A program made the translations under genes and the position numbers. This document shows, piece by piece, positions 41,908 through 50,417 of a stretch of DNA of 64,000 nt (position 1 is the first letter of the stretch; each line of letters opens with the position of its first letter). Under the pieces are notes generated by a model. That model made no database searches and was not told where the DNA came from. It saw nothing but the letters and a program-made list of their open reading frames with translations. Origin of the DNA: Rothia sp. (in: high G+C Gram-positive bacteria) (lineage in GTDB: Bacteria > Actinomycetota > Actinomycetes > Actinomycetales > Micrococcaceae); assembly GCA_030529845.1 (NCBI GenBank), contig JAUMWB010000002.1:393170-457169 (forward strand), in the 5' to 3' direction.

Positions 41908-43938
41908 TTAGGGCGCCGAGCAGGCCGTAATCTCGTAGAGAATAGTGTTGCCTTCGCGGTGAACTTCGGTCAAGACACCAGACTCAGCTAGCCCCTCAAA
42001 ACCTGCATACCAGCTACTGTGATCGTGTCCACTTACTTCTGCTCGACCGAAGTCAAGGTAATAGTCAGCGTTGAGGTTTTCCAAGGCACGGCAGACCTGA
42101 GGATCGGTGAGAGCCTGGTTCAGGTGGTCCTGTACGTACTTCACATCATCGTCCGCTGAATAGATAGTATGGTAGGCAGTCACAGAGCGGTCTGCTATTG
42201 CATAAGCTAGGGCAGCACCAGTGAAAGGCTGCACCACGATAGTCTCACCTTCAGGCACATACTCATCGAGCACCTCAAGCATCTCAAACTCATCGGTGTT
42301 CAAGAGATCAGATTCAGGGTCAGGGGCATACTCGTAGTAGTTGGCCTCAACCTGGTTCTGCAAGGCGGCGCTGGTTTGCCCGAATCCGACCACAGCAAGC
42401 AGAGCTACTGCCCCAACTATCGATATTCGGCGGGCGGTTTCCCACTGGATTCGCTGCCACCAGGAACTAGTCGCGATTTTCTCCGCCGCCCAGTGCACTG
42501 CCAGAGCTAGCACAGGAACACTCATAACGGGCAGTAGAGCAGCCAGACGGAAAGAGTCATGGTACCAGAGGCCTACAACCTCGTAGCGTCCGTCCTCCCA
42601 CGCCAGGGAGCGGGCAGCTACGTAGAAGTACACCACCACAGCCCAGGAGCCTAGCACCCACAAGGAATAAACGTTGGAACGGCGGGTAAATGTATAAAGG
42701 CCGACCGCAAAAATAATGGCCAAGAACCACTGGGGTTTGAAGCCCATCGCGGCAAAGGCAAAGGGTTCACCCAGGGCCTGCCCCTGGGTGAGGACAGGGC
42801 CCCAGACCTCGCCTGCTGCCTGGGGCGGACGAACTACGCCCCACAGAATATTCATCACGATGAAAATCAGAGTAACGCCCAGAGCGGTAGCTACGGTAGC
42901 GCCCCAGTAGGCCCGGTGTTTGACACTGGTAGCTAGGTTAAGAATTACTCGGCCAAGTAGAAGCGGAATAATCATTACCAGGAGCGACATAATCGCATTG
43001 GGGTGGGAAATCGCAATAGCCAAAGCTACAGGGATACCTAAAATCACCGACTGCAAGGTTGAGATGCGACGAACCGCCACCATACGGAAGAGCTGCGCTA
43101 CCAAGCCGATACCGGCAGGTACCAGAGCAATACCGAGCAAGTTCGGGTACAACACACCGAAATCAAGGAGCAGGATGGGATAAGCGGTGAAGGAGGCTGC
43201 AAAGGCCCCTGCCACTACAACACCGGCAGTGTTTAGCTTAAAAATCTGGCGCACCATAAACATCGTGCTGAGCGGCCAAATAATTGCCGAGACAACTAGG
43301 GCCATAGTATTCGTTGCCACCGGTATTTCAGCACCTGAGCCCATCGAAATGAGCGAAACAATAGCGTGCCAGGCACCGGGATAGAAAGTAGGTTCCCCTT
43401 CAACTGTTGTCATAGCGCCCAGGGTCAGAGGCGAGGCACTGCCTGTGTCTTCGATGAAACGCACTGCGTTGAGGTGGAAGTTATTGTCCCAGGTCTGCGA
43501 AATCCACTCGGGCTGACCAATAGCGTTTGTAACGTTCCGCCCTAGCAGTACAGCGCCGATAAGGAAGCTCCCCCAGTAGGCTGCCTGATCTTTTGACCAC
43601 CAGACGCTAGCCACTACAGAACGTTGAGGAGGAAGCCACCTCCCCTGATGTGAACGAGCTGGGGCAGCACCAAGCCCAGCCCAGCCTCCTACCAGCATCA
43701 CGAGCAAGACAAGCCCAGCAAGTAGCACAGCCGAGGCGACCGGCACCCACAAATCCCAGCTGATGCCAAGCATAGGGGCCGCAGTTGCACCCAGCATAAT
43801 GGCCGCTACCGACAAGGCCGGCGCTAGACCAAAGGCCTCAAATCCACGCAAGCGTGCCACCGCCGCAATAAGCAAGCCCGGAACAAAAAGGTAGATAAGT
43901 CCCACCAGTAGAGGCAGTGCAATCTCGAACCAGCTCAT
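41908..43938 (-). CDS. DUF6541-like polytopic membrane protein
   Basis: 676 residues. About fourteen hydrophobic segments fill the first 500 residues, starting WFEIALPLLVGLIYLFVPGLLIAAVARLRGFEAF. A conserved outside loop between helices contains QTWDNNFHLNAVRFIEDTG and FYPGAWHAIVSL, resembling the acidic first loop of GT-C glycosyltransferases (the DN pair). The C-terminal 150 residues are soluble and extracytoplasmic. This matches the actinobacterial DUF6541 group, regarded as GT-C-like enzymes using polyprenyl-phosphate sugars. Position upstream of the GT2 and DUF2304 genes supports such a role. AAGGAGAACA before the ATG sets the start. Confidence 0.8.
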   Translation of the reverse strand: MSWFEIALPLLVGLIYLFVPGLLIAAVARLRGFEAFGLAPALSVAAIMLGATAAPMLGISWDLWVPVASAVLLAGLVLLVMLVGGWAGLGAAPARSHQGRWLPPQRSVVASVWWSKDQAAYWGSFLIGAVLLGRNVTNAIGQPEWISQTWDNNFHLNAVRFIEDTGSASPLTLGAMTTVEGEPTFYPGAWHAIVSLISMGSGAEIPVATNTMALVVSAIIWPLSTMFMVRQIFKLNTAGVVVAGAFAASFTAYPILLLDFGVLYPNLLGIALVPAGIGLVAQLFRMVAVRRISTLQSVILGIPVALAIAISHPNAIMSLLVMIIPLLLGRVILNLATSVKHRAYWGATVATALGVTLIFIVMNILWGVVRPPQAAGEVWGPVLTQGQALGEPFAFAAMGFKPQWFLAIIFAVGLYTFTRRSNVYSLWVLGSWAVVVYFYVAARSLAWEDGRYEVVGLWYHDSFRLAALLPVMSVPVLALAVHWAAEKIATSSWWQRIQWETARRISIVGAVALLAVVGFGQTSAALQNQVEANYYEYAPDPESDLLNTDEFEMLEVLDEYVPEGETIVVQPFTGAALAYAIADRSVTAYHTIYSADDDVKYVQDHLNQALTDPQVCRALENLNADYYLDFGRAEVSGHDHSSWYAGFEGLAESGVLTEVHREGNTILYEITACSAP

Positions 43939-44182
43939 TGTTCTCCTTGTTTATGGCCACGAGGGGGGTAAAGCGTTCTCACCAAGTCTAGTAGTAAAGC
44001 CCGATAAGGAGGCGCAGAAACCTTTAAACAAAAGTCACACGCGCTGACAACAATGATTATGCACGCCAGACTAAGACCCAGGCGCTCGGAGCCCAATGGG
44101 AGGGTCAGTCCAAACCACTACACTGGAATATAAATGGCACAGGTCATGCAGGCCTGGTTTTACCTAGCGCAAGGAGTCAATG

Positions 44183-45847
44183 ATGACCTACACAGTTGGT
44201 AATTACATTCTCGATCGCCTGGCTGAGCTGGGCGTTGATAAGGTCTTCGGTGTGCCCGGGGACTTTAACCTCTTCTTCCTCGATGACGTATTGGCGCATG
44301 AGAAGCTGGATTGGGTGGGTAACGCGAATGAGCTCAACGCCGGCTATGCGGCGGACGGCTATGCCCGCGTTAAGGGGCTAGGCGCCCTAGTAACGACCTA
44401 CGGGGTGGGCGAGCTGTCGGCCATTAACGCGACCGCTGGTTCCTACGCCGAGAACGTACCGGTTATTCACATCGTGGGCGCCCCCAGCCTCTCAGCTCAG
44501 AATTCCCATCTGCGCATGCATCACACCCTGGGCGATGGCGATTTCAAGCATTTTATGCGTATGGCGTCCGAGGTGTCTGCTGCGGTTGCGGCCCTGCACC
44601 CGGCGACCGCCGCCAGCGATATTGACCGCGTCATCCGCACCGCCGTCATCCACCGCAAGCCGGGCTACCTGATGCTGCCGGTTGATGTGTCCACTATGCC
44701 GGCTACCCCGCCGTCGCGTCCGCTTGATGTGGATAGCCACGTTTCTTCTCCTGACATCGAAGCCCTCTTTAAGGAGGCCGTCACCGACTTTATGCGCGGT
44801 AAGAGCGTGACGGTGCTGGCAGACATCATGGCTGAGCGTCTGGGGGCGGTGCAGGACGTCCGCGCCCTGGTGACCGAGACCAAGTTCCCTTTTGCGTCCC
44901 TGATGTGGGGTAAGGCCGTGCTAAACGAGACTAAGCCCAATTTTGCGGGTATTTATGTGGGGGGCCTGTCGGCTGAACATACCCGTGCGGTTGTGGAAGA
45001 TGCTGAGGTTTTGGTCTGTGCTGGCGTGGAATTTACAGATACCACAACCGGCATATACTCACATCAGATAGATTTTGGCCGGGTTATTAACATCGGTGCG
45101 GAGAGCACCAGCATCGCCGGGCGCCACTATGCCCCGCTGACCATGGCCAGCGCTCTGAACATCGTTAAAGAGGTGTCCCTAGAGCTGGGTCTCAAAGGCA
45201 CTCCCTTTGAGGCTCCCACCAGCGAGGAACCTCTGCCCGAGATCACCGACGAGGCCCTGACCCAGGATGTGCTGTGGAAGGTACTCTCATCAAACCTGGA
45301 TGAGAAGAACACGGTTGTGGTTGATATGGGCACTTCTTTCTTCGGCATGGCTACCCGTAAGTTCCCGCGCGATTCTCGCTTCATCGGCATGCCCCTGTGG
45401 GGTTCCATCGGCTACTCCATCCCGGCCCTGCTGGGGGCGGCCATGGCCGATACTGATTCCCGCGGTGTGCTGATGGTGGGTGATGGCTCAGCTCAGCTGA
45501 CGATTCAGGAGATTGGCACCATCATCCGTGAGGGCGTGAACCCGGTGGTCTTCTTGATTAACAACGATGGCTACACGATTGAGCGGTCGATTCACGGTGT
45601 GGAGGCTGAGTACAACGACATCACCGCCTACGACTGGTCGAAGATTCCGGCGGCCTTTGGCGGTACGGACGCCAACACGCTGACTCTGCGGGCAGCTACA
45701 GTTCGCGAGTTTGACGAGGCATGCCACCTTGCCAAGGAAAACCGTGACAAGCTGGTCTTCATTGAGGTGGTCACCGCCCCCATGGATATGCCCGAGCTGC
45801 TTGAGAAGTTCGGTGCTCAGGCGGCCCAGCTAAACAAGAAGAAGTAG
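44183..45847 (+). CDS. Thiamine-diphosphate 2-keto acid decarboxylase (pyruvate/indolepyruvate type), copy 2
   Basis: 554 residues from the second of two adjacent ATGs (44183), six bases after AGGAG and aligned with the N-terminus of copy 1 at 7703. The two copies are similar along their whole length and share GVPGDFNL, GNANELNAGYAADGYAR (catalytic Glu), HHTLGDGD and the diphosphate motif VGDGSAQLTIQEIGTI through LINNDGYTIE. They differ most in residues 170-200 and 340-370, including near the substrate pocket entrance, so specificities may differ. A TATAAA box lies at 44129-44134. Monocistronic, with a strong hairpin after the stop. It would make an aldehyde and CO2 from a 2-keto acid. Confidence 0.88.
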   Translation: MTYTVGNYILDRLAELGVDKVFGVPGDFNLFFLDDVLAHEKLDWVGNANELNAGYAADGYARVKGLGALVTTYGVGELSAINATAGSYAENVPVIHIVGAPSLSAQNSHLRMHHTLGDGDFKHFMRMASEVSAAVAALHPATAASDIDRVIRTAVIHRKPGYLMLPVDVSTMPATPPSRPLDVDSHVSSPDIEALFKEAVTDFMRGKSVTVLADIMAERLGAVQDVRALVTETKFPFASLMWGKAVLNETKPNFAGIYVGGLSAEHTRAVVEDAEVLVCAGVEFTDTTTGIYSHQIDFGRVINIGAESTSIAGRHYAPLTMASALNIVKEVSLELGLKGTPFEAPTSEEPLPEITDEALTQDVLWKVLSSNLDEKNTVVVDMGTSFFGMATRKFPRDSRFIGMPLWGSIGYSIPALLGAAMADTDSRGVLMVGDGSAQLTIQEIGTIIREGVNPVVFLINNDGYTIERSIHGVEAEYNDITAYDWSKIPAAFGGTDANTLTLRAATVREFDEACHLAKENRDKLVFIEVVTAPMDMPELLEKFGAQAAQLNKKK

Positions 45848-45861
45848 CACAAGAGCTCCCA

Positions 45862-45909
45862 AGGACGCGCCCGCCCCGCCTTCGTCGATGAAGGTGGGGC
45901 GGGCGCGTC
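45862..45909. terminator. 21-bp hairpin sharing its stem with the terminator at 32937
   Basis: Arms 45862-45882 (GGACGCGCCCGCCCCGCCTTC) lie opposite 45889-45909 with one G-U mismatch and a 6-nt loop. The first 15 bases are identical to the stem at 32938-32952. It separates convergent genes (stops at 45847 and 45930). Confidence 0.8.
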
Positions 45910-45929
45910 CGGCTTTAACTCACACGCAG

Positions 45930-47336
45930 TTAGAGCAGGCTAGCTACCCCGAATACGGCAACCGCACCGGCGAAGCCTACGACGCCAATGAGGGTTTCCA
46001 TGACCGTCCAGGTTTTCAGGGTGGTCTTCTCATCCATATTGAAGAAGCGACTGACCAGCCAGAAACCTGAGTCGTTGAAGTGGGAGAGCACTACAGACCC
46101 GGCGGCAACTGACACCACCAGGGCCGCAAGCTGAATGGAGTTGAAATCTGCCGCCAGCACACCGGGGGTGATAAGGCCTGCGGCGGTTGTCAGAGCCACT
46201 GTCGCTGAACCCTGGGCTACACGCAGGATTGCGGCGATCAAGAAGCCCGCAAGGATGAGGGGCACACCAAGGTCACCCAGAACGTCGGCGAGCGCGTCGC
46301 CAATTCCTGAGGAACGCAGTACTCCGCCGAACATACCGCCGGCGCCGGTGATGAGGATGACTGAGCAGACAGCGGGGAGGGCACCGTCCATGGTCTGCTG
46401 GATGCCTAGGGCGTGGTCCTTGCGTTTGAAGCCGAGCAGGTACATGGCGACGAGGGAGGTGATGAGCAGGGCGACGGGGGTTTCACCGAGTAGGCGCAGG
46501 GTTTGGAACCAGGCTTCATCTGCTGCGCTTTCGGGTAGCACTCCGCCCTTAGCCAGGGTGTTAAGGCCGGTGTTGAGGAAGATGAGGACCATGGGGAGCA
46601 GCAGTACGAAGAGCACGGTGCCGAAGGAGGGCGGGTTGAGGGGTGCGTCCTGGGTTTCTTCGTGGCCCATGAGGGCAGGAACCGGCAGGTCAATGCGCTT
46701 ACCGATGAACTGTGAGAAGAGGTAGACCGCTAGGTACCAGGTGGGTACGGCGATGATAAGGGAGACAAGCAGCAGGGTGCCGACGTTGGCTTCAAAGAAG
46801 GAGGCGGCGGAGACGGGGCCGGGGTGCGGCGGTACGAAGACGTGCATGACGGAGAAGGCACCCACAGCGGGAATACCGTAGAGCAGGAGGGAGCCACCTA
46901 CCCAGCGGGCGACGGAGAAGACGATGGGGAGCATGACGACCAGGCCAGCGTCGAAGAAAATGGGGAAGCCAAAGAGCATGGAGGCCACACCGAGGGCGAT
47001 AGGGGCGCGGTCTTCACCGAAGACCGAGATGAGCTTGTGGGCAAGCACCTGGGCGCCGCCGGAGTATTGGATGAGGGCACCGAGCATGGCGCCGAGGCCA
47101 ACGAGCAGGGCTACGGAGGCCAGGGTGGAGCCAAAGCCGCTGAGCATGACGGGGACGACACTGGCGATGGGGATTCCGGTGGCAACCGCAGTGAGCAGGC
47201 TGACGATGATGAGGGCTGGGAAGGCGTGGAGTTTGAACTTGATGATGAGCAGGAGCAGGAGCAGAATCGCGCCGGCGGCGATGGCAAGAAGTGGTCCGGC
47301 GGTAAGGGTTTGGACCCAGTCTTCGGGAAGAGGCAT
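45930..47336 (-). CDS. gntP: Gluconate:H+ symporter (GntP family)
   Basis: 468 residues, about twelve to fourteen membrane segments, the usual GntP length. Family features include the N-terminal LLLLIIKFKLHAFPALIIVSLLTAVATGIP, the substrate-region VHVFVPPHPGP (here as MHVFVPPHPGPVSAASFF, residues about 165-182), and GAGGMFGGVLRSSGIGDAL in the second half. It takes up gluconate or a related sugar acid with protons. The gluconate kinase gene lies 27 bases upstream on the same strand, so the pair forms a kinase-permease operon. Confidence 0.93.
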   Translation of the reverse strand: MPLPEDWVQTLTAGPLLAIAAGAILLLLLLIIKFKLHAFPALIIVSLLTAVATGIPIASVVPVMLSGFGSTLASVALLVGLGAMLGALIQYSGGAQVLAHKLISVFGEDRAPIALGVASMLFGFPIFFDAGLVVMLPIVFSVARWVGGSLLLYGIPAVGAFSVMHVFVPPHPGPVSAASFFEANVGTLLLVSLIIAVPTWYLAVYLFSQFIGKRIDLPVPALMGHEETQDAPLNPPSFGTVLFVLLLPMVLIFLNTGLNTLAKGGVLPESAADEAWFQTLRLLGETPVALLITSLVAMYLLGFKRKDHALGIQQTMDGALPAVCSVILITGAGGMFGGVLRSSGIGDALADVLGDLGVPLILAGFLIAAILRVAQGSATVALTTAAGLITPGVLAADFNSIQLAALVVSVAAGSVVLSHFNDSGFWLVSRFFNMDEKTTLKTWTVMETLIGVVGFAGAVAVFGVASLL

Positions 47337-47363
47337 GGTGATGTGCTTTCGTGTGGGGGTGTT

Positions 47364-47882
47364 TTAGAGGGTGGGGCGCAGAGCTGCCAGAGCCGCGGCG
47401 GCGACTTCTTCGGGGGTGCCGGAGACATCAACGAGTACGCCGGCTTCGTCAGCTTCGAGGGGTTCAAGGGTTGCGAACTGGGAGTCGAGCAGGGAGGTGG
47501 GCATGAAGTGGCCTTCGCGGTGCGTCATGCGGTCTGCAATGGTTTCGCGCGACCCCGTCAGGTGAACGAAAAGGACGCCGGGGGCGGCTTCGCGCAGTAC
47601 ATTGCGGTAGGCGCGCTTGAGGGCGGAGCAGGTGACGACCGTGTGCTCGCCGCGAGCGTCCGCGTCCTTAATCCAGGTGGCGATGCGAGCCAGCCAGGGA
47701 GCGCGATCCTCATCGGTGAGGGGGATCCCGGCGCTCATTTTCTGAATATTTTCAGCAGGGTGCAGGTCGTCGCCTTCGACGAAAGACCAGCCGAGCTGGT
47801 CGCGCAGGGCGTGGGCGATGCTGGTTTTACCGGTGCCGCTCACACCCATCACGACGATGTGATGTGTGTTTTCCTTTGTCAT
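47364..47882 (-). CDS. gntK: Gluconate kinase
   Basis: 172 residues from the ATG at 47882. The P-loop VVMGVSGTGKTSIA lies at residues 10-23, followed by FVEGDDLHPAENIQKMSAGIPLTDEDRAPWL (substrate and Mg region) and VVTCSALKRAYRNVLR, all diagnostic of GntK, which phosphorylates gluconate to 6-phosphogluconate. The start is uncertain: a CACAAT box lies seven bases before 47882, suggesting leaderless translation, but an upstream ATG at 47903 has AAAGG close by, and the frame extends to 47960. It is the first gene of the gntK-gntP operon. Confidence 0.9.
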   Translation of the reverse strand: MTKENTHHIVVMGVSGTGKTSIAHALRDQLGWSFVEGDDLHPAENIQKMSAGIPLTDEDRAPWLARIATWIKDADARGEHTVVTCSALKRAYRNVLREAAPGVLFVHLTGSRETIADRMTHREGHFMPTSLLDSQFATLEPLEADEAGVLVDVSGTPEEVAAAALAALRPTL

Positions 47883-47969
47883 GTCTATTATTGTGCACCC
47901 CATTGGGCCTTTATGCCGAATAGACAGAGCACTCAAGACGTGCAGGTCAAGTAGGCGCACAGCGACGCT

Positions 47970-48024
47970 GCTGGCTGGGGCTGGCGTGAATCGTGACGAG
48001 CCCCCGGGCGAGGAGCGAGAGGGT
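47970..48024 (+). repeat. Copy B of an imperfect ~54-bp repeat (also at 12262)
   Basis: The segment starting GCTGGCTGGGGCTGGCGTGA shares block order and orientation with 12262-12315, roughly three quarters identity by eye. It lies about 90 bases upstream of gntK and 200 bases upstream of the divergent flavin reductase gene. Its purpose is unknown. Confidence 0.5.
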
Positions 48025-48082
48025 CTGCTGCAAGCGTGTGTCTGCTTAACCTGTTACGACTTCTACCCTTTGTTACAGCAGG

Positions 48083-48222
48083 TTGGCGTAACACTGTCAC
48101 AGTTCTACTCATAGGAGCAATATGTGAGAAAGGCTAGGGTTTGGCGCACCCGAAGTCCTAGGCTGAGACCAAGCGCTTCAGGCGCTGTAGTCCCTAAGCA
48201 GCCGCACAAAGGAAAACCGACC
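48083..48222 (+). promoter_or_regulatory. Promoter and structured leader of the flavin reductase-like gene
   Basis: TTGGCG (48083-48088) and TACTCA (48106-48111) are 17 bp apart and predict a start near 48118, leaving a leader of about 105 bases. The leader can fold into a branched structure: TAGGG (near 48135) with CCCTA (48192-48196) outside, CTAGG/CCTAG inside, and AGCGC/GCGCT (48172-48186). It does not match a riboswitch that I know. AGGAG at 48113-48117 precedes a GTG at 48124 that would add 33 residues to the protein. Confidence 0.4.
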
Positions 48223-48744
48223 ATGACCGCCCAGGTAAATATCAGCGAAAAAACCGCCACTGAACTGTTCTGCGAGGCTTTCGGCGCGCAGGCGGCGGGC
48301 GTTGCCATCATTACCGCTGAAGGTTCCGACGGGCTGCCGGGTGGTCTGACTATCTCGTCCCTGTCGTCGGTTTCTGCTGAGCCCCCCATTGTCTCTTTCT
48401 CTTTCAAGGACCGCACCGGCTCCGCTGCCCGTATCATCGACGCTGATTCCTTCCTGATTCACCTGATTGGTGCCGACAACATCGAGATCGCCAAGCTCTT
48501 CTCCATCAGCAAGGCCGATAAGTTCGGTGATACCTCCACCTGGGATCGCCTACCCACCGGTGAGCCCCTGCTGCACGGGGTAAGCCGAGTGCTGCGCGTC
48601 CGCCCCCTGGGTACCCTCGATGCCGGCCCCGCCGTAGTCTTTACCGCTGAGGTCACCGACTTCATCCGCCACGACGCCAACGCCGCCCCCACTGTTTACC
48701 ATGCCCGCCGCTTCCACGGCCTGGGCGACCACTCCGCCCTGTAA
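48223..48744 (+). CDS. Flavin reductase-like domain protein
   Basis: 173 residues from the ATG at 48223, which has AAAGGAAA about eight bases upstream. The alternative GTG at 48124 also has a good AGGAG and would give 206 residues. The fold is the FMN-binding split barrel of flavin reductases: AAGVAIITAEGSDGLPGGLTISSLSSVSAEPPIVSFSFKDRTGSAARI, then FLIHLIGADNIEIAKLFS. The family passes electrons from NAD(P)H to free FMN or FAD, or serves as a reductase partner of monooxygenases; no oxygenase is next door. It is followed 40 bases later by the ArgE-like gene. Confidence 0.88.
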   Translation: MTAQVNISEKTATELFCEAFGAQAAGVAIITAEGSDGLPGGLTISSLSSVSAEPPIVSFSFKDRTGSAARIIDADSFLIHLIGADNIEIAKLFSISKADKFGDTSTWDRLPTGEPLLHGVSRVLRVRPLGTLDAGPAVVFTAEVTDFIRHDANAAPTVYHARRFHGLGDHSAL

Positions 48745-48784
48745 TCTAGCGCCCCGGCAGGCCCCGGGGTTTTAGACTGGTGCT

Positions 48785-50014
48785 ATGACACTCCCTGCAT
48801 CACTTCCCTGGATTGAAAAGCTTATTGCCGCGCAGTCCATCAGCCAGACCAGCAACCGCCCCGTGCTTGACCTACTGGCGGCTGAGTTTGAGGCTCACGG
48901 CCTGACCCCCCACTACACCTATAGCGAGGACGGCGAGCGCGCCAACCTCTTCGTGACCGTGCCCGCCGCTGATGGTGGTAGGGACGGCGGCGTGGTGCTG
49001 TCGGGGCATACGGACGTTGTGCCGGTCGAGGGTCAGGCCTGGACTGTCACCGCCCCTTTCACCCCTCTGGTGAAGGACGGTAAGCTTTACGGGCGCGGGT
49101 CCTCGGATATGAAGTCTTTTACTGGCTCTGCTATGTGGCTGCTGCCCCAGCTGCTTGAGGCTAAGCTGACGAAGCCGGTTCATTTTGCTTTTTCCTATGA
49201 TGAGGAAATTGGTTGCGTGGGTGCACCTGCCATGATTGAGGACTTCCGGGCGCGCGGTATTGCCCCTGATTTTGCGGTGATTGGTGAGCCGTCCATGATG
49301 CAGGTAATTTCTGCTCATAAGGGTGCCCACCGCGGCCGGGTGACTTTCACGGGTATTGCCAAGCACGCCTCTTTGGGCCCGCACGGGGTTAACGCTCTGG
49401 CGCCTGCGGCGGAGTTTATTACTTTCTTTGAGCAGCTGGCCGGTACCTGGCGGGCTGAAGGCCCCTTCGATGAGGGCTTTGTGGTGCCCTATTCCACCGG
49501 CGGGGTGAACTTTGCCCGCGGAGGTATTCAGTACAACATTGTAGGTGAGCACGTGGTGCTGGAGTATGACTTCCGCACGGTTCCCCAGATGACCACCGAC
49601 GAGGTCGTTACCCAGATTGAGGCTAAGATTGCCGATGATCTTCTTCCTGCCTTGAAGGCGCGGGCGGCGGACGCCGAGGCCCTGGCTGGCGCTGCACCCG
49701 GCGAGTTTGTGGACGCGGTGGGGATTGAGCATGAGTTGCTGGCTGCCGTCCCTGCCTTGGGAACCGCTGACGGTGCTGAGATTATTGCCCTGGCCAACGA
49801 GTGGGCGGGGCGCCCCGGTTCTGTGGAAGCCCAGAAAGTTACCTACGGTACTGAGGCTGGGCAGTTCGCCCTCTACGGCGGGGTGCAGGCGGTGGTGTGC
49901 GGCCCCGGCGATATCGCCCAGGCCCACACCCCCAATGAGTGGATTGAGCTGAGCCAGATTGAGGCCTGCGACCGCTTCATGCTCAAGGTGCTGGAGTGGG
50001 CTAGCCAGGAATAG
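48785..50014 (+). CDS. argE: Acetylornithine deacetylase-like M20 peptidase
   Basis: 409 residues, a zinc-dependent M20 family amidohydrolase. Metal-site motifs: SGHTDVVPVEGQAW (His and Asp, about residues 76-78), GRGSSDMKSFTG (bridging Asp, about residue 108), YDEEIGCVGAP (catalytic and metal Glu pair, about 138-139), GEPSMM, and the C-terminal GPGDIAQAHTPNEWIEL (metal His). This arrangement is typical of ArgE acting on N2-acetylornithine. Other arginine genes are absent, so a different N-acyl amino acid is possible. No Shine-Dalgarno; TAGACT lies six bases before the ATG, suggesting leaderless translation. Confidence 0.87.
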   Translation: MTLPASLPWIEKLIAAQSISQTSNRPVLDLLAAEFEAHGLTPHYTYSEDGERANLFVTVPAADGGRDGGVVLSGHTDVVPVEGQAWTVTAPFTPLVKDGKLYGRGSSDMKSFTGSAMWLLPQLLEAKLTKPVHFAFSYDEEIGCVGAPAMIEDFRARGIAPDFAVIGEPSMMQVISAHKGAHRGRVTFTGIAKHASLGPHGVNALAPAAEFITFFEQLAGTWRAEGPFDEGFVVPYSTGGVNFARGGIQYNIVGEHVVLEYDFRTVPQMTTDEVVTQIEAKIADDLLPALKARAADAEALAGAAPGEFVDAVGIEHELLAAVPALGTADGAEIIALANEWAGRPGSVEAQKVTYGTEAGQFALYGGVQAVVCGPGDIAQAHTPNEWIELSQIEACDRFMLKVLEWASQE

Positions 50015-50023
50015 GAGAATACG

Positions 50024-50383
50024 ATGACACCCCAGGACGCAGGTGCGCGACCCCGTCGGCGTATTCGGGTTTTTCCGGAATGGGGAGTTGATTTCCCCCT
50101 GTGGGGTGCTCCCAGTGAGCTAGAGCAAGCCGGAGAGTACCCCTACCCTTATGACCCGGACGATTTACCCCAGGTTCCGTCTGACCTGGTGGAAGAGCTT
50201 GCGGCTTGGTCGCAGGCGTGGGCGACCCGGGCAGATGAAGAGATGGGTGAGATCCCTCCCCGTTCCCTCACCCAGCAGGAGCGCCACCAGGAAGAACTGG
50301 AGTGGAAGAACCAAGGTAAGGCCCTGGTAGAGAACCTGCGGGCAGTTTTAGGGGATGACTTCGAGATTATCTATAAGGGCTAG
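50024..50383 (+). CDS. Uncharacterised small protein sharing a domain with its neighbour
   Basis: 119 residues, not recognised. Residues 15-118 share a pattern with the C-terminal 110 residues of the 443-residue neighbour: WGVDFPLWG here and WGEFFPLWY there, then a proline/aspartate-rich loop, an LAAWSQAW / LGNWASLW pair, an acidic stretch, and a final helix-strand LVENLRAVLGDDFEIIYKG / LRDTLTSELGAGYTVKLHL. AGGAG before the ATG and a nine-base gap after argE imply translational coupling to that gene. No signal peptide or membrane segment. Confidence 0.7.
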   Translation: MTPQDAGARPRRRIRVFPEWGVDFPLWGAPSELEQAGEYPYPYDPDDLPQVPSDLVEELAAWSQAWATRADEEMGEIPPRSLTQQERHQEELEWKNQGKALVENLRAVLGDDFEIIYKG

Positions 50384-50417
50384 CCAGGAATAGGGCCGGG
50401 TATCTAGACTAGGCCCT

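Noticed and set aside
46824-47954. 376-codon open frame on the plus strand
   Set aside because: It lies opposite gntP and gntK, whose protein motifs are unmistakable; its product is a low-complexity Gly/Asp/Glu-rich shadow.
48122-48127. ATG-TGA start-stop minimal frame after AGGAG
   Set aside because: The GTG at 48124 has ideal spacing to the same AGGAG and opens the long frame, so a start-stop element is not needed to explain the signal.
48161-48170. CTGAGA in the leader at 48163, as in a TPP riboswitch
   Set aside because: The rest of the conserved TPP core (ACC..TTGAACCTGAT and the second arm) is absent.
48872-49927. 351-codon open frame on the minus strand
   Set aside because: Antisense to the argE-like gene, which has all metal-site motifs; the antisense product shows no family features.
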